This document shows positions 1-9,300 of a DNA stretch of 44,936 nt, one piece after another. The notes below the pieces were generated by a model that had not been told where the DNA came from, made no database searches, and saw only the letters and a list, made by a program, of their open reading frames with translations. The translations under genes and the position numbers were made by a program. The stretch's first letter is position 1, and every line of letters starts with the position of its first letter. The DNA comes from an uncultured Lewinella sp. (GTDB taxonomy: Bacteria; Bacteroidota; Bacteroidia; Chitinophagales; Saprospiraceae). The stretch covers positions 1-44,936 of the forward strand of contig CALMYQ010000050.1 of NCBI GenBank assembly GCA_937873655.1, given 5' to 3'.

Positions 1-66
1 TAAAGGATAAAGGTTAAAGGATAAAGGTTAAAGGTTAAAGGTTAAAGGTTAAAGGGGTAAAGGAGA
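1..66. repeat. TTAAAGG-type short tandem repeat
   Basis: Imperfect tandem copies of a 7-9 base unit (TAAAGGA/TTAAAGG) fill the first 60 bases. The same unit recurs at 18781-18832, and in reverse-complement form at about 40100-40165, so it is a dispersed spacer repeat and not a one-off. No coding potential was seen. Bases 67-228 after it contain no recognisable gene and presumably hold the promoter of the fucosidase gene. Confidence 0.8.
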
Positions 67-228
67 AACACGAAAGGGGGAGGATGGTTCAAAAGCCGGC
101 ATGAAGCGGTATTTTTTTACGGATTGCTCCTGAAGCGGAAGATTTCCACTAACTTTAGACCTGTGATAAGATTTCAAAACGAATCAACCAATCCGCTGCG
201 CTGAGGCGCGGCGATCAAGCCTTTAAAC

Positions 229-3200
229 ATGAAGCAATCCAGCCTCGCTATGGCTTGCATGGCCGCTTTGATGACGTTGGCAGCCTGCAATCGCACACCT
301 GTTCCCCCTGCTCCGTTCGGTGCAACACCAGCCGAAAGGCAGTTATCCTGGCACGATCAGGAATATTATGCCTTCGTCCATTTCAACATCAATACTTTTT
401 CGGACCTGGAATGGGGGCACGGTACCGAACCGCCCACCATTTTCAATCCCACGCAACTGGACTGCCGTCAGTGGGCGCGTATCGCCAAAGCCGCCGGCAT
501 GAAGGGCATCATCATTACGGCCAAACACCACGACGGATTCTGCCTCTGGCCTTCAGCCTTTACAGAGCATTCGGTCAGGAACAGCCCCTGGCGCGACGGC
601 AAGGGGGATGTTCTCCGCGAACTGTCGGATGCCTGCAAGGAATACGGCCTCAAAATGGGCGTATACCTTTCTCCCTGGGATCGCAACAACCCCAAATACG
701 GTACGCCGGAGTACAACGGCTATTTCATGCAGCAACTCACGGAAGTCCTGACCGGCTACGGCGACATCTTCGAGGTCTGGTTTGACGGCGCCAACGGGGA
801 AGGCCCCAACGGCAAAAAGCAGGAATACGACTGGCCCGCTTTCATCGAAACAGTCCGCAAAAACCAGCCTAACGCCGTTATCTTCAGCGACGCGGGGCCG
901 GATATCCGGTGGGTCGGTACGGAAGCCGGTTTCGCCAACCCGACCAACTGGGCAACCCTTAACCGGGATGATTATTTCCCCGGGACGCCCCGGTATATAG
1001 ACCTGCGCTCCGGCAACCGCAACGGGACACACTGGCTGCCGGCGGAAGTAGACGTTTCCATCCGGCCGGGCTGGTACTACCACAAGGAAGAGGACAAATA
1101 CGTCAAATCGGCCGACCATCTGGAACTGATCTATTACCAATCCGTAGGGCGCAATGCCAATATGCTGCTCAACCTGCCCGTCGACCGGCGCGGGCTGGTG
1201 CACGAAGCGGATTCGGCCGCATTGATGGCGCTCAAAGCCCGCCTGGATGCGACCTTCACCAACAACCTGGCGGCCGGTCAGCAGGCAAGCGCCGACCATA
1301 CCCGCCAAAACCTCAAGGATTTTGCCGCCCAAAACGCCATTGACGGCAATCCGGAAACTTACTGGGCAACCGATGACGCCGACACCACCGGCTCAATAGA
1401 GATCCAACTGGACGCTCCGGCAAAGATCAACGTCATTTCGCTGGAAGAATACATCCCGCTGGGCCAGCGCGTGGAAGGCTTCAACGTCGAGGTCTGGCAA
1501 AATGGTCATTGGGAATTCGCCGCCGAAGCCACCACGATCGGCAACAAACGCCTGCTCCGCCTGCCGGAAACCACCACCGACCGGGTGCGGATCAACATCA
1601 CCGCATCCATGGCCTGTCCCATTATTTCGGAGATCGGCTTGTACTATGCTCCGCATCCCAATCCATTGCTGGAGCCCAAGGTCGATTTTGACAAAAGGAT
1701 GGCCTGGTGGCGCGAAGCCCGGTTCGGCATGTTCATCCACTGGGGCGCTTATTCCATCCCTGCCGGGGTTTACAAAGGGAAAGAAATTGACGGCATAGGC
1801 GAGTGGATCATGGACCACGCCAAGATCCCCATTCCGGAATACGAAAAATTTGTCCGCCAGTTCAACCCCGTCAAGTTCAATGCGGAAGAATGGGTGAAGA
1901 TCGCCAGGAACGCCGGCATGAAATACATCGTCATCACCTCCAAACACCACGACGGATTCTGCATCTGGGACTCCAAGGTGTCTTCCTACGACATCATGGA
2001 TTTCGCTCCGTTCAAGCGGGATATCCTGGGTGAACTCGCGGACGCCTGCGAAAAGGAAGGCATCAAACTCTGCTTCTACCACTCCATTATGGATTGGCAC
2101 CACCCGGACGCCAAGGGTGAGAATTTCCCCAGCTATCGCGACAATTACCTCAAGCCCCAACTCGCCGAACTGGTCAACAATTACAACCCGTATGTCCTTT
2201 GGTTTGACGGGGAATGGATCAAGGAATGGACCGAACCGCAGGGCAAGGATCTGTACGCCTACGTCCGCGACCTCAATCCGGCGATCATCGTCAATAACCG
2301 GGTCGGGAAGGGCCGGAACGGCATGCAGGGGATGAACAAGGGCGGGGAATTCGTCGGCGATTTCGGTACCCCCGAACAGGAGATCCTGGCCCATGGCGGC
2401 GGTGACCTGGATTGGGAATCCTGCATGACCATGAACGACACCTGGGGATTCAAAAAGAACGACCACAACTGGAAATCAGCCGAAGCCCTCATCCATAACC
2501 TGGTGGACATTGTCGCTAAAGGCGGGAATTACCTGCTCAACGTCGGCCCCACTTCCGAAGGTCTTATCCCGGATGCCAGCGTCGAACGGCTCGCCGAAAT
2601 GGGCAATTGGGTCAAGGTGAACGGTGAAGCCATTTACGGATCCGGCCAATGGGAGCAGTACCAGGAAGGGGAGCATATCCGGTATATTCATGGAAAGGAC
2701 GGGTCAATATACGCCGTGGCGCTGTCGTGGCCCGGTGACCAGTTCAAACTGAAATATATCAAACCCGACGCAGGATCGGCCATCCGGATGCTGGGCGCCG
2801 ATCAGGACCTGACCTGGACCTGGGACGATGCCCATGGACTGACCATCAACTTGCCGGCCAATCTGCAGGATGAGACCGCCCGGCCCTGCAAATACGCCTG
2901 GACATTCAAGATCAAAGGCAGCGCCGCAAAGGTGGCGGAAGCACCGGAGATCCAATCCGGCGAAAAATCCATCGGCATGCTCAACGGCGCGGGTCATGAG
3001 ATCTTCACGGAACGGATCACCGTAAATATAACGTCACCGCAACCGGACAGCAAAGTGTACCTTACAACCGACGGAAGTACGCCGACCCCGGATGCGGCCG
3101 TTTATTCTTCGCCTGTTGAAATCACGGAAACAACGCTGCTCCGGGCCGTGGCCGTCACCCCAGGGCAGGTGTGGAGTGTGCCCTCTGCCGTACTCTTGAG

Positions 3201-3675
3201 CAAATCCAGGTTCAACGGCATCCGCCTGACCCATTCCTTTTCCGGCAATTATCCGGGCGGCGGCAACCTGGCGTTGATTGACGGGCAGCGGGCAGCGGCT
3301 AAATTCCGGGATCCGCATTGGCAGGGGTTCGAGGGCGTCGACCTGGAAGCTGTCATTGATCTGGGGGAGCCGCAGGCGATCAGCCGCATCCAATTGACCT
3401 GTTTGCAGGACATCGGCGCCTGGATCTTTTCTCCTACGGAAGTATCCTTTGATTACGCTGTAGCGGACGGGCCGTTCAAAACCCTTTCAACACTGAAGCA
3501 TCCAATCGACCGGCATAGCGAAAATGCAGAGATCATCCCTTTCGAGGCCCGTTTTGCAGCGGTGGAGGCCGATCAGGTAAGGGTACGCGCCCGAAATGTG
3601 GGGACTTGTCCGCCCTGGCATGGCGGTGCAGGCGGCAAGGCGTGGTTATTTGCGGATGAGGTGGTGGTGGAGTGA
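229..3675 (+). CDS. Double-domain GH29 alpha-L-fucosidase lipoprotein
   Basis: Predicted exported lipoprotein (1148 aa) that hydrolyses alpha-L-fucosyl linkages in glycans. The signal peptide ends in a lipobox, LAAC, with the lipidated Cys at residue 20. Residues about 36-345 form a first GH29 barrel, and 365-480 a discoidin (F5/8 C, CBM32-like) module with NAIDGNPETYWAT. Residues 486-805 form a second GH29 barrel. Residues about 925-990 look like a chitobiase C-terminal beta-sandwich (TTDGSTPTPDAAVY), and 1010-1148 like another discoidin-like domain. Both barrels keep the VWFDG/LWFDG strand whose Asp is the GH29 nucleophile (Asp186 and Asp660) and the KHHDGFC motif. Most GH29 enzymes are 450-600 aa with one barrel, so this is a natural tandem. 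The gene stands alone, with no SusC/SusD pair in view. Substrate is not determinable here; family assignment is confident. Confidence 0.93.
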   Translation: MKQSSLAMACMAALMTLAACNRTPVPPAPFGATPAERQLSWHDQEYYAFVHFNINTFSDLEWGHGTEPPTIFNPTQLDCRQWARIAKAAGMKGIIITAKHHDGFCLWPSAFTEHSVRNSPWRDGKGDVLRELSDACKEYGLKMGVYLSPWDRNNPKYGTPEYNGYFMQQLTEVLTGYGDIFEVWFDGANGEGPNGKKQEYDWPAFIETVRKNQPNAVIFSDAGPDIRWVGTEAGFANPTNWATLNRDDYFPGTPRYIDLRSGNRNGTHWLPAEVDVSIRPGWYYHKEEDKYVKSADHLELIYYQSVGRNANMLLNLPVDRRGLVHEADSAALMALKARLDATFTNNLAAGQQASADHTRQNLKDFAAQNAIDGNPETYWATDDADTTGSIEIQLDAPAKINVISLEEYIPLGQRVEGFNVEVWQNGHWEFAAEATTIGNKRLLRLPETTTDRVRINITASMACPIISEIGLYYAPHPNPLLEPKVDFDKRMAWWREARFGMFIHWGAYSIPAGVYKGKEIDGIGEWIMDHAKIPIPEYEKFVRQFNPVKFNAEEWVKIARNAGMKYIVITSKHHDGFCIWDSKVSSYDIMDFAPFKRDILGELADACEKEGIKLCFYHSIMDWHHPDAKGENFPSYRDNYLKPQLAELVNNYNPYVLWFDGEWIKEWTEPQGKDLYAYVRDLNPAIIVNNRVGKGRNGMQGMNKGGEFVGDFGTPEQEILAHGGGDLDWESCMTMNDTWGFKKNDHNWKSAEALIHNLVDIVAKGGNYLLNVGPTSEGLIPDASVERLAEMGNWVKVNGEAIYGSGQWEQYQEGEHIRYIHGKDGSIYAVALSWPGDQFKLKYIKPDAGSAIRMLGADQDLTWTWDDAHGLTINLPANLQDETARPCKYAWTFKIKGSAAKVAEAPEIQSGEKSIGMLNGAGHEIFTERITVNITSPQPDSKVYLTTDGSTPTPDAAVYSSPVEITETTLLRAVAVTPGQVWSVPSAVLLSKSRFNGIRLTHSFSGNYPGGGNLALIDGQRAAAKFRDPHWQGFEGVDLEAVIDLGEPQAISRIQLTCLQDIGAWIFSPTEVSFDYAVADGPFKTLSTLKHPIDRHSENAEIIPFEARFAAVEADQVRVRARNVGTCPPWHGGAGGKAWLFADEVVVE

Positions 3676-3682
3676 GGCCAGC

Positions 3683-3726
3683 TTCGATTCTTAGATTTTT
3701 CGATTCCTCGATTTTTCGATTCCTCA
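3683..3726. repeat. ATTCCTCG-type short repeat
   Basis: Imperfect copies of TTCGATTCCTCGATTT just after the fucosidase stop. The same motif family is expanded at 35996-36128 and at the right end of the window. Confidence 0.7.
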
Positions 3727-3820
3727 TCCCCAACCGTTACCGACCTGTTAAAATAATACGTAAAATTTTAAAGTCCAGTTAATTGCTGTAACACGGAGGG
3801 GTTTGTGCGGTATTAAGGGT

Positions 3821-3828
3821 TAAATTTG
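3821..3828 (+). promoter_or_regulatory. Possible Bacteroidota -7 box (TAAATTTG)
   Basis: The octamer fits the Bacteroidota TAnnTTTG -7 consensus and lies about 66 bases before the first 50-residue membrane peptide gene. An upstream TTTG at 3802-3805 is closer than the usual spacing of about 19 bases, so this is a weak candidate. It argues against a TTG start at 3826, which would fall inside the box. Confidence 0.3.
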
Positions 3829-3894
3829 AAACAGATGATTGCACCGATCATCGGATTTCGGTACGCCATTGATAACCCACATAACCCAAAAATC

Positions 3895-4047
3895 ATGACA
3901 ACCTTGATGTATCTCTTCATGGGCGCAATGACCGTTGCCGGATTTACTTCTTTGAATGCCGCCCGTTTTCGCCGCATTTTTGCCACTTCTATTTTTATGA
4001 TGCTGATCATGGCGGTATTGATCTGGCTGCATTATGCAGCGCGGTAG
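3895..4047 (+). CDS. Small two-helix membrane protein, copy 1
   Basis: Encodes 50 residues starting MTTLMYLFMGAM. Two hydrophobic stretches (about residues 4-20 and 29-46) are separated by a basic turn (ARFRR), suggesting a membrane hairpin. The ending is WLHYAAR. A paralogue of exactly the same length lies at 4445-4597, and about 30 of 50 positions are identical, including YLFMGAM, FRR, ATSIF and the W-x-HYA tail. That conservation supports real translation. I chose ATG 3895 because the similarity starts there; a longer in-frame extension upstream has no counterpart in copy 2. Family not recognised. Position at the head of the signalling island suggests, without proof, a peptide or membrane partner of that system. 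Confidence 0.7.
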   Translation: MTTLMYLFMGAMTVAGFTSLNAARFRRIFATSIFMMLIMAVLIWLHYAAR

Positions 4048-4153
4048 ATCCAGCGTCCTGATCGATATGGTTTGAATTTTCCTGTCCCTTCATTTATTCC
4101 TGCCATTGGTACATCTGTTCCGGAACGGAAAAACGAAAGATATTTCCTTGCTG

Positions 4154-4172
4154 AAACGGAATTTTTCCGTTT
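4154..4172 (+). terminator. Possible weak stem-loop
   Basis: AAACGGAA and TTCCGTTT pair around a three-base loop between the first small membrane gene and the shared 18-bp element. It lacks a long T run, so termination is only a guess. Confidence 0.3.
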
Positions 4173-4230
4173 TCCGGCGAATTACGCAAACAAGTTAAAG
4201 TCATAAATAACTCATAATCAATTAATTAAA

Positions 4231-4248
4231 TTTTGGCATACAATTGGA
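4231..4248 (+). promoter_or_regulatory. Shared 18-bp element, left copy (sigma-54-like)
   Basis: TTTTGGCATACAATTGGA matches the copy at 17419-17436 in 17 of 18 bases. TTGGCA followed by TTGG recalls the sigma-54 -24/-12 promoter (TGGCAC-N5-TTGC), but the spacer is one base short, or else the invariant GC reads GA. The island encodes an NtrC-type sigma-54 activator. The flanking TAAATTTTG also loosely resembles the TAnnTTTG housekeeping box, so sigma-A use is an alternative. It lies 32 bases before the ATG of a 40-codon reading frame. Confidence 0.5.
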
Positions 4249-4280
4249 CTCATCAAGGTATATCAACAAAATACGAAAAG

Positions 4281-4403
4281 ATGAAAATCCGAATTGATTC
4301 ACCCGCCAGCCAGCCAAAAGATCCGGAGTATTCCAGGATCAAGTCGGTCAGAGGGTTGGTCTGGTACGGAGCGAGGGCCGGTGATCTACAGCTGACGACA
4401 TAA
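4281..4403 (+). CDS. Candidate 40-residue peptide
   Basis: Open frame of 40 codons beginning MKIRIDSPASQPKDPEYSRI, mildly basic and without a membrane segment or signal peptide. Its support is positional only: it begins just after the shared 18-bp element, as a 42-codon frame does after the right-hand copy. The two peptides are not similar in sequence. It could equally be untranslated leader. Confidence 0.3.
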   Translation: MKIRIDSPASQPKDPEYSRIKSVRGLVWYGARAGDLQLTT

Positions 4404-4444
4404 ATTTTTTTAGCCACTATTTGTTACAGCAAAACACAACAATC

Positions 4445-4597
4445 ATGAATGCCTTAATTTATCTTTTTATGGGCGCGATGGCGCTCGCCGGTCTTACCTC
4501 CATGAATCCGAAGCGTTTCAGGCGCCTCCTGGCCACCTCCATTTTCACGATGGCGTTGTCGGCTTATTTGGTGTGGGTTCATTATGCAGGCGGGTGA
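4445..4597 (+). CDS. Small two-helix membrane protein, copy 2
   Basis: Encodes 50 residues starting MNALIYLFMGAM and ending WVHYAGG, paralogous to the protein at 3895-4047 (about 60% identity, same length, no gaps). Two hydrophobic segments flank a basic loop (PKRFRR). The start is preceded by the same bases, AATC-ATG, as copy 1. It is the next frame after the candidate 40-residue peptide and lies 39 bases before the 138-residue gene, so it may be co-transcribed with the island. The conserved C-terminal W-x-H-Y-A might be a functional tail. Family not recognised. Confidence 0.72.
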   Translation: MNALIYLFMGAMALAGLTSMNPKRFRRLLATSIFTMALSAYLVWVHYAGG

Positions 4598-4636
4598 CCC
4601 GGCGGATCAATTTTGTAACAATAAAAAAGCATAACC

Positions 4637-5053
4637 ATGAAATACCAAAAAAAACCGGCGAGAGCAGCCATAAGACCATTCCCTGCTGAAAAACTGATCC
4701 TGGTGCATGTTACGGATGCATTTGAGGCTGTTCAGTTCAATAGTTTAAAGCAACAGTCTGACGCAGAAAACAGTTTATCCATAAATTTCAGCGACCTTTC
4801 AGAAAGTGAACTGGGGCTATCCGGCGCCCTGGAGTTTGGGCAATCCCTGGTAAATAACCTCCTCCTCACCGATGTTTTCCTATACTATCCCTCCGGCAGG
4901 GCAGATTGGGACCCCTTGGTGTTATTCCATTTCCTGAGGTCGGTCAGTTCCAGGGTTTGGGTCATTGACCGGTCGATGGAGCTGGAATGGTGCGCTGACC
5001 GGGTTTATTTCTGGAAAAAGAAGTGGAAGAGCCTGAAAAATGCTTTCGATTGA
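4637..5053 (+). CDS. Unknown 138-aa protein, possible receiver-like fold
   Basis: Not recognised. It is soluble and has an alternating strand/helix pattern: LILVHVTD near residue 20, DVFLYYPSGRADWD near 80, and SRVWVIDRS near 110. The central strand-loop-helix-strand arrangement resembles parts of the 317-aa and 272-aa proteins and the C-terminus of the 1443-aa protein in the same island, and may be a degenerate receiver or other Rossmann-like domain. No catalytic motif is obvious. It is separated by 39 bases from the membrane peptide gene upstream and 102 bases from the prenyl-synthase-like gene downstream. Function is unknown; role in the island is inferred from position only. Confidence 0.65.
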   Translation: MKYQKKPARAAIRPFPAEKLILVHVTDAFEAVQFNSLKQQSDAENSLSINFSDLSESELGLSGALEFGQSLVNNLLLTDVFLYYPSGRADWDPLVLFHFLRSVSSRVWVIDRSMELEWCADRVYFWKKKWKSLKNAFD

Positions 5054-5155
5054 AGCTCAGGTATTGACAAAAACATGCAGGAACCGTAACTTTAAGGCCA
5101 GAGTTCATAATCATTCAACTTTACCCGGTTATAAAAAACGAAAACCCAGTAGTAA

Positions 5156-6334
5156 ATGGAATTAATCTCTGACCTCACGGAGCAGCGTATGAAGTCTATG
5201 ACTACCGTTTTGCGCTGCATGAAAAAGGAATTAAAAAAATTTAAATTCAGCGAGCAAAATGATTTGCCGCCCAATCATCTCTGGCTCCTGAAGAAAAGAT
5301 TTGAAAAACGATGCCTTCGAGGGTATTTCGCCTGGCAGACAGCTGTTTATCTGAACGAAAAAAAAAGCGGTGAACTGCCTTTCCTGCAACAGCTTCCGTT
5401 CGTTCTGGAAGTAACCATGACCATCCTGTATTACCAAAACCATCTCCTTGACTCAAAACACGGCGCTATGAACCCAAAGCATGCGCGGAGAACACAAACT
5501 GACTATTTCCGGCTGCTTCAGCATTTGCACCAATATATCTGTGCGGTTTTTCCGGATGAAGATGCCGCCAGGATTACCGCAAGCATCGACAGGATTTTAG
5601 CGTTGGTAAATGAAGGTCAGCGGTTAGAAGTTGATTTTAACACTTACGAAAGTTATCTCCAATTAAAAACCAAACGAAGGCCTGTTTTTTCCAGGGCCGC
5701 ACAGCAGATCATGAACATGAAAATAATAGATCGATACGAAAGCATGATTCTCGAATTGTTGCCGAGGGCGGGAAAGAAAGCTCATTTCCTCAGGATCTAT
5801 CTGGAGCGTATCTACCTGACCAATGCGGCATTCTACGTAGAGACCGTCCGGTTAATCGGCGACCTACTCGGGAAAAACAATCCGGAATTGCTCAAGCCAT
5901 TGGAGGAATTTGCAGCAGGTTTCGGCATTTTAAAGCAGATCATAAACGACACAGCTGATTTTGTGCCCGCTGCGTTTACCAAAGGAACCTCTACCAAAAT
6001 GCCTGAGGATGTTTTCAATGATTTGCAGAATAAGATCATTACCCTCCCCCTTTTTCACTATCTTACCACCAAAAAAAGAGGTCTCGTTTTCAATGTATTG
6101 AAAATCGACGAGTCTTCTAAATCACCCTTTAGCGCCTTGTTGCAACTGGATCTTCTGGAAGATATGCTTGAAACCGGCTCCATTGGGTTTTCCAGGAATA
6201 TTGTTGAAAGAGCTGCTACCCATCTGAAGGAACAAGCCGGGCAGCAGCATCCGGAGTTTGCCAATATGTGCCAGGTGGCCTATTACAACACCTTTTACAA
6301 GGTATACGACCATTTTGAACGACCTAAAGCCTGA
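5156..6334 (+). CDS. Polyprenyl-synthase-fold protein with eroded Asp motifs
   Basis: All-helical 392-aa protein whose landmarks match trans-isoprenyl diphosphate synthases. LEVTMTILYYQNHLLD (residues 84-99) sits where the family has E-x9-DDxxD; here the first two Asp are Asn95 and His96, and only Asp99 remains. GFGILKQIINDTAD (about 255-268) sits at the second motif, reading N264-D265-x-x-D268, so two of three Asp remain. It is followed by GTSTKMPEDVFND and NKIITLPLFHYL, resembling the family's GK...D...K-TLP segment. Known enzymes of the family build prenyl diphosphates with Mg2+ held by these Asp. Here catalysis is doubtful, and it may bind a prenyl ligand or modify a partner. ATG 5156 was used; ATG 5189 is an alternative. 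The stop lies 3 bases before the sensor kinase-like gene, indicating tight coupling. Fold call moderate; function open. Confidence 0.65.
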   Translation: MELISDLTEQRMKSMTTVLRCMKKELKKFKFSEQNDLPPNHLWLLKKRFEKRCLRGYFAWQTAVYLNEKKSGELPFLQQLPFVLEVTMTILYYQNHLLDSKHGAMNPKHARRTQTDYFRLLQHLHQYICAVFPDEDAARITASIDRILALVNEGQRLEVDFNTYESYLQLKTKRRPVFSRAAQQIMNMKIIDRYESMILELLPRAGKKAHFLRIYLERIYLTNAAFYVETVRLIGDLLGKNNPELLKPLEEFAAGFGILKQIINDTADFVPAAFTKGTSTKMPEDVFNDLQNKIITLPLFHYLTTKKRGLVFNVLKIDESSKSPFSALLQLDLLEDMLETGSIGFSRNIVERAATHLKEQAGQQHPEFANMCQVAYYNTFYKVYDHFERPKA

Positions 6335-6337
6335 AAC

Positions 6338-9300
6338 ATGAGATCGATACGAAAAAAAACTGCGGTTGCAACCGAAGGGAAAGCTCATCCATTTCCTGAC
6401 CAGCTTTGTAATGAAATTTATGACCGGTTATATCAGGGGGTCAGGCAGTTCAATTTTCTGGACAGAAAATTTATGTTTTTTCTGAATTTGCCGATATCCC
6501 TTGATGATTGGGGAAAAAACCTGGAGGATACACGCTGGAAGTATTGCGGCGTGGAAAAAATGTTCCAGGGATCCGAACCGTCGAAAAAGGACGGCGCGGA
6601 AATTCACAGGCTGAAAGACAAGTTTAAAAACGCCGTTGTCAAAGGGATCGTAACCCGCAGGTTGGCCAATATCTACAAAAATTCTCAGCTCAAGTTATCC
6701 GAAATCAACGCGATAGGCACCGGGCCTTTAAGCGTCTACTTCGACAAGCAGAAAAACAAGGTTAGAAACAACCGCAGCCATCATCAATCCATCGAGATAA
6801 GGCTGCTCAGGCGACATTACCAATTCGACATCCGGACTTACTGTTATTTTTCAATTCCCATTTTGGTTTTCGGACATTTTTTCGGAGCCATGCATATTGT
6901 TTGCCATGAAGAAGATTTTGCAAATATGCATGATAAAATAACGGGCGAAACCCGTCCATGGGTTGCTGACCTGATTCGCAATTGTTCATACTGGACAGAG
7001 AGCGTGCTGATAGACTGGGAGGAGCTGGAACCGCTATTAGAAAACGGTGACAACGCTGTCATTCTGCATAAGATTTCAAAATTAATCGGATCCGTATACC
7101 CCGAATTTAACCCCAGATATGACAACGAAATTTTCCCGGAACTCTCATTTCAGCATATCTATACCAGCGAAAAACAAAAAGAGTTTTTCAAAGACTGGCT
7201 TGAAAAAAGCGCTACCATCATCAAAGGTCAAAAAGACAAAAAACGCGGTAGCATACGGACTGTGCACGCTATTCCAAACCCCGAAGAATTTTACAAAATT
7301 GTCTTCGATCGGTTTTACCATGTTTTGTATCGGTTCGAATTTTTGAAAAAACCCTATACCATCTTTATCACCGCTTTGCCGAGAGATAAAACAACGGAGA
7401 TCGTCCGAAATGCTCCCAAAAAAATGAAATATGTGGGCATTGATGAGATGATAACCAAAATGGTAGATGAATTTATAGATAACAACTCCTCTTTAAGCAG
7501 GGAAGAAAAAGAAAATAAAAAAAAATTACTGGACAGCAAATCGGTCAAAAATGTAATTGAACAAATAAAAAAAACAGATGTCCATCACGGGGTAATCAGC
7601 GGAGAATTCGAGAAGGATGACCTTTCCTTATCTGACCTGCTGAAAACCAAAGGGCTGCTCAAAGACTATTTTTCCGCAAAAAAAACCAGGAACCAAAAGC
7701 TGGAAGAAAAAATATTCACTATTTTCTTTGAAATTGAAGACTATTGTTATTTGAGCATCCCGCTTATTATGTTCGGGGAGCACGACGGAGCGGTTCATAT
7801 TGTTTACCATAAAGATGAACAACGCAATTTTTTTGGCGATGATAAGAATGAAGACAAGCAGATCAAAAGGTTGCGCAAAAGTGCAGGTTTACTGATCAAG
7901 ATTTTTTCATACGAAATAGAAGACATCCTTTTTGACTGGGAGTTTATCGGCGATTATCTCAAACAGAAATCCTCCTCCAAAACCATAGTTGATGAAGTAA
8001 CAAGTGAAAAATTCCAGCAGCGGATGATCAACGAACCGAACAAGATCTTCAGCGCCGATGAGCTGGACTATGAGAACTACTACAAAAAAAACATTACCTA
8101 CTATAAAAAGCGATTTGAACAAAGCTCCGACGTGAATGATGCCCTCTATCGGCAAAGTTTAAGGAATGCCGTACTCAGCATTTTGATCGAGTCTTTCGCA
8201 CATAATGTCAGCGCACATGGTTTGACCTCCTTAAACTGGTGGTTCAAACTCCGGACCAGTTACCGAAAGGAATATTGGAAAATCAGGGACGATCTGGCAA
8301 AAGAATTGATCGAAGATTATTTACCGCTGACGGAGCAGGATGAAATTTATCTCCAGAAAGGGAAACCCGATTTTGAAGATTTCGCCGACTTTCTGGAAAG
8401 GCTGAATATATTATGGAACAGAGAAAATTCCAAATCTGAAAGTACCAATTATATTATTGACTACCCGCGGTCGCTTACCCGCGAAATCCAACCCATGTTC
8501 AATTACCTCGCCGAAAAAGGGGCATTTTGGAGTGGTGTAACCCGTGATTATCATTTTGGAGGAACCCTCCAGAATCTGTACAATGTACTCTGGAACAAGT
8601 TTGTAGATAACCCGCTCTTTTTAGGGACCATTGCCCGGACAGAAGGGGTCAAAAAACTGCGCCTTAAAATTATTGTATTTCATCCTGCCAATCAATTTTA
8701 TTACCATACGGGAATTATTCAGAAACAAATAAAATTAGAAGGTGTATTTGCTGAGATCGATATTGAAAAAAGCAGGGCAGATGACCAATACCTGGACCAC
8801 CTGGGCAGGATTAAAACCTCCAACGGGATCCAGTTCAATTTTTTCAACCCTACCGAATACCTGAATATTAAAGACGACCTCGAACGGCGGTCCAAGTTTT
8901 TGCAACCGGGAAAGGATTTTATCGACCTCAGGAACCAGTTGCAGAAGGTCAATATTTTCTTTCCCGGCGGAGTAGTAGGCGAACACGCCTTTTATACGAT
9001 GCTGGAGAGCGAAATCAGGAACGTAAAACATTATACAGGTAAGCTGGATAAAATCAGGGATCAGGGGCTTACGCTGGCCATCTCTGTACAGGAAATACCG
9101 ATAAAACCAAATTCTCCTCTGGAAAAGCCGGTGTACCAGATCGGCATCTGGCTCGACGAGCCCAATGAATTATCGCGGTTCAACCAGGAAACCAGGACTT
9201 CAGAGCTAATGCTGGATCAAAAATTCTTCTCCTTATCGGAAGATATTGTAGACCTTAAAACAAAACGTCCCAAACTAGGCGGCAATTATCAGGACAAAGT

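Noticed and set aside
1..66. Possible CRISPR or telomere-like array
   Set aside because: Units are 7-9 bases with no unique spacers; it is a simple repeat, repeated in other spacers.
1393..2466. 357-codon open frame on the minus strand
   Set aside because: Antisense of the second GH29 domain; shadow of codon bias.
3826..4047. Longer 73-codon version of the first small membrane protein
   Set aside because: Similarity to copy 2 begins only at ATG 3895, and the longer TTG start falls inside a TAnnTTTG box.
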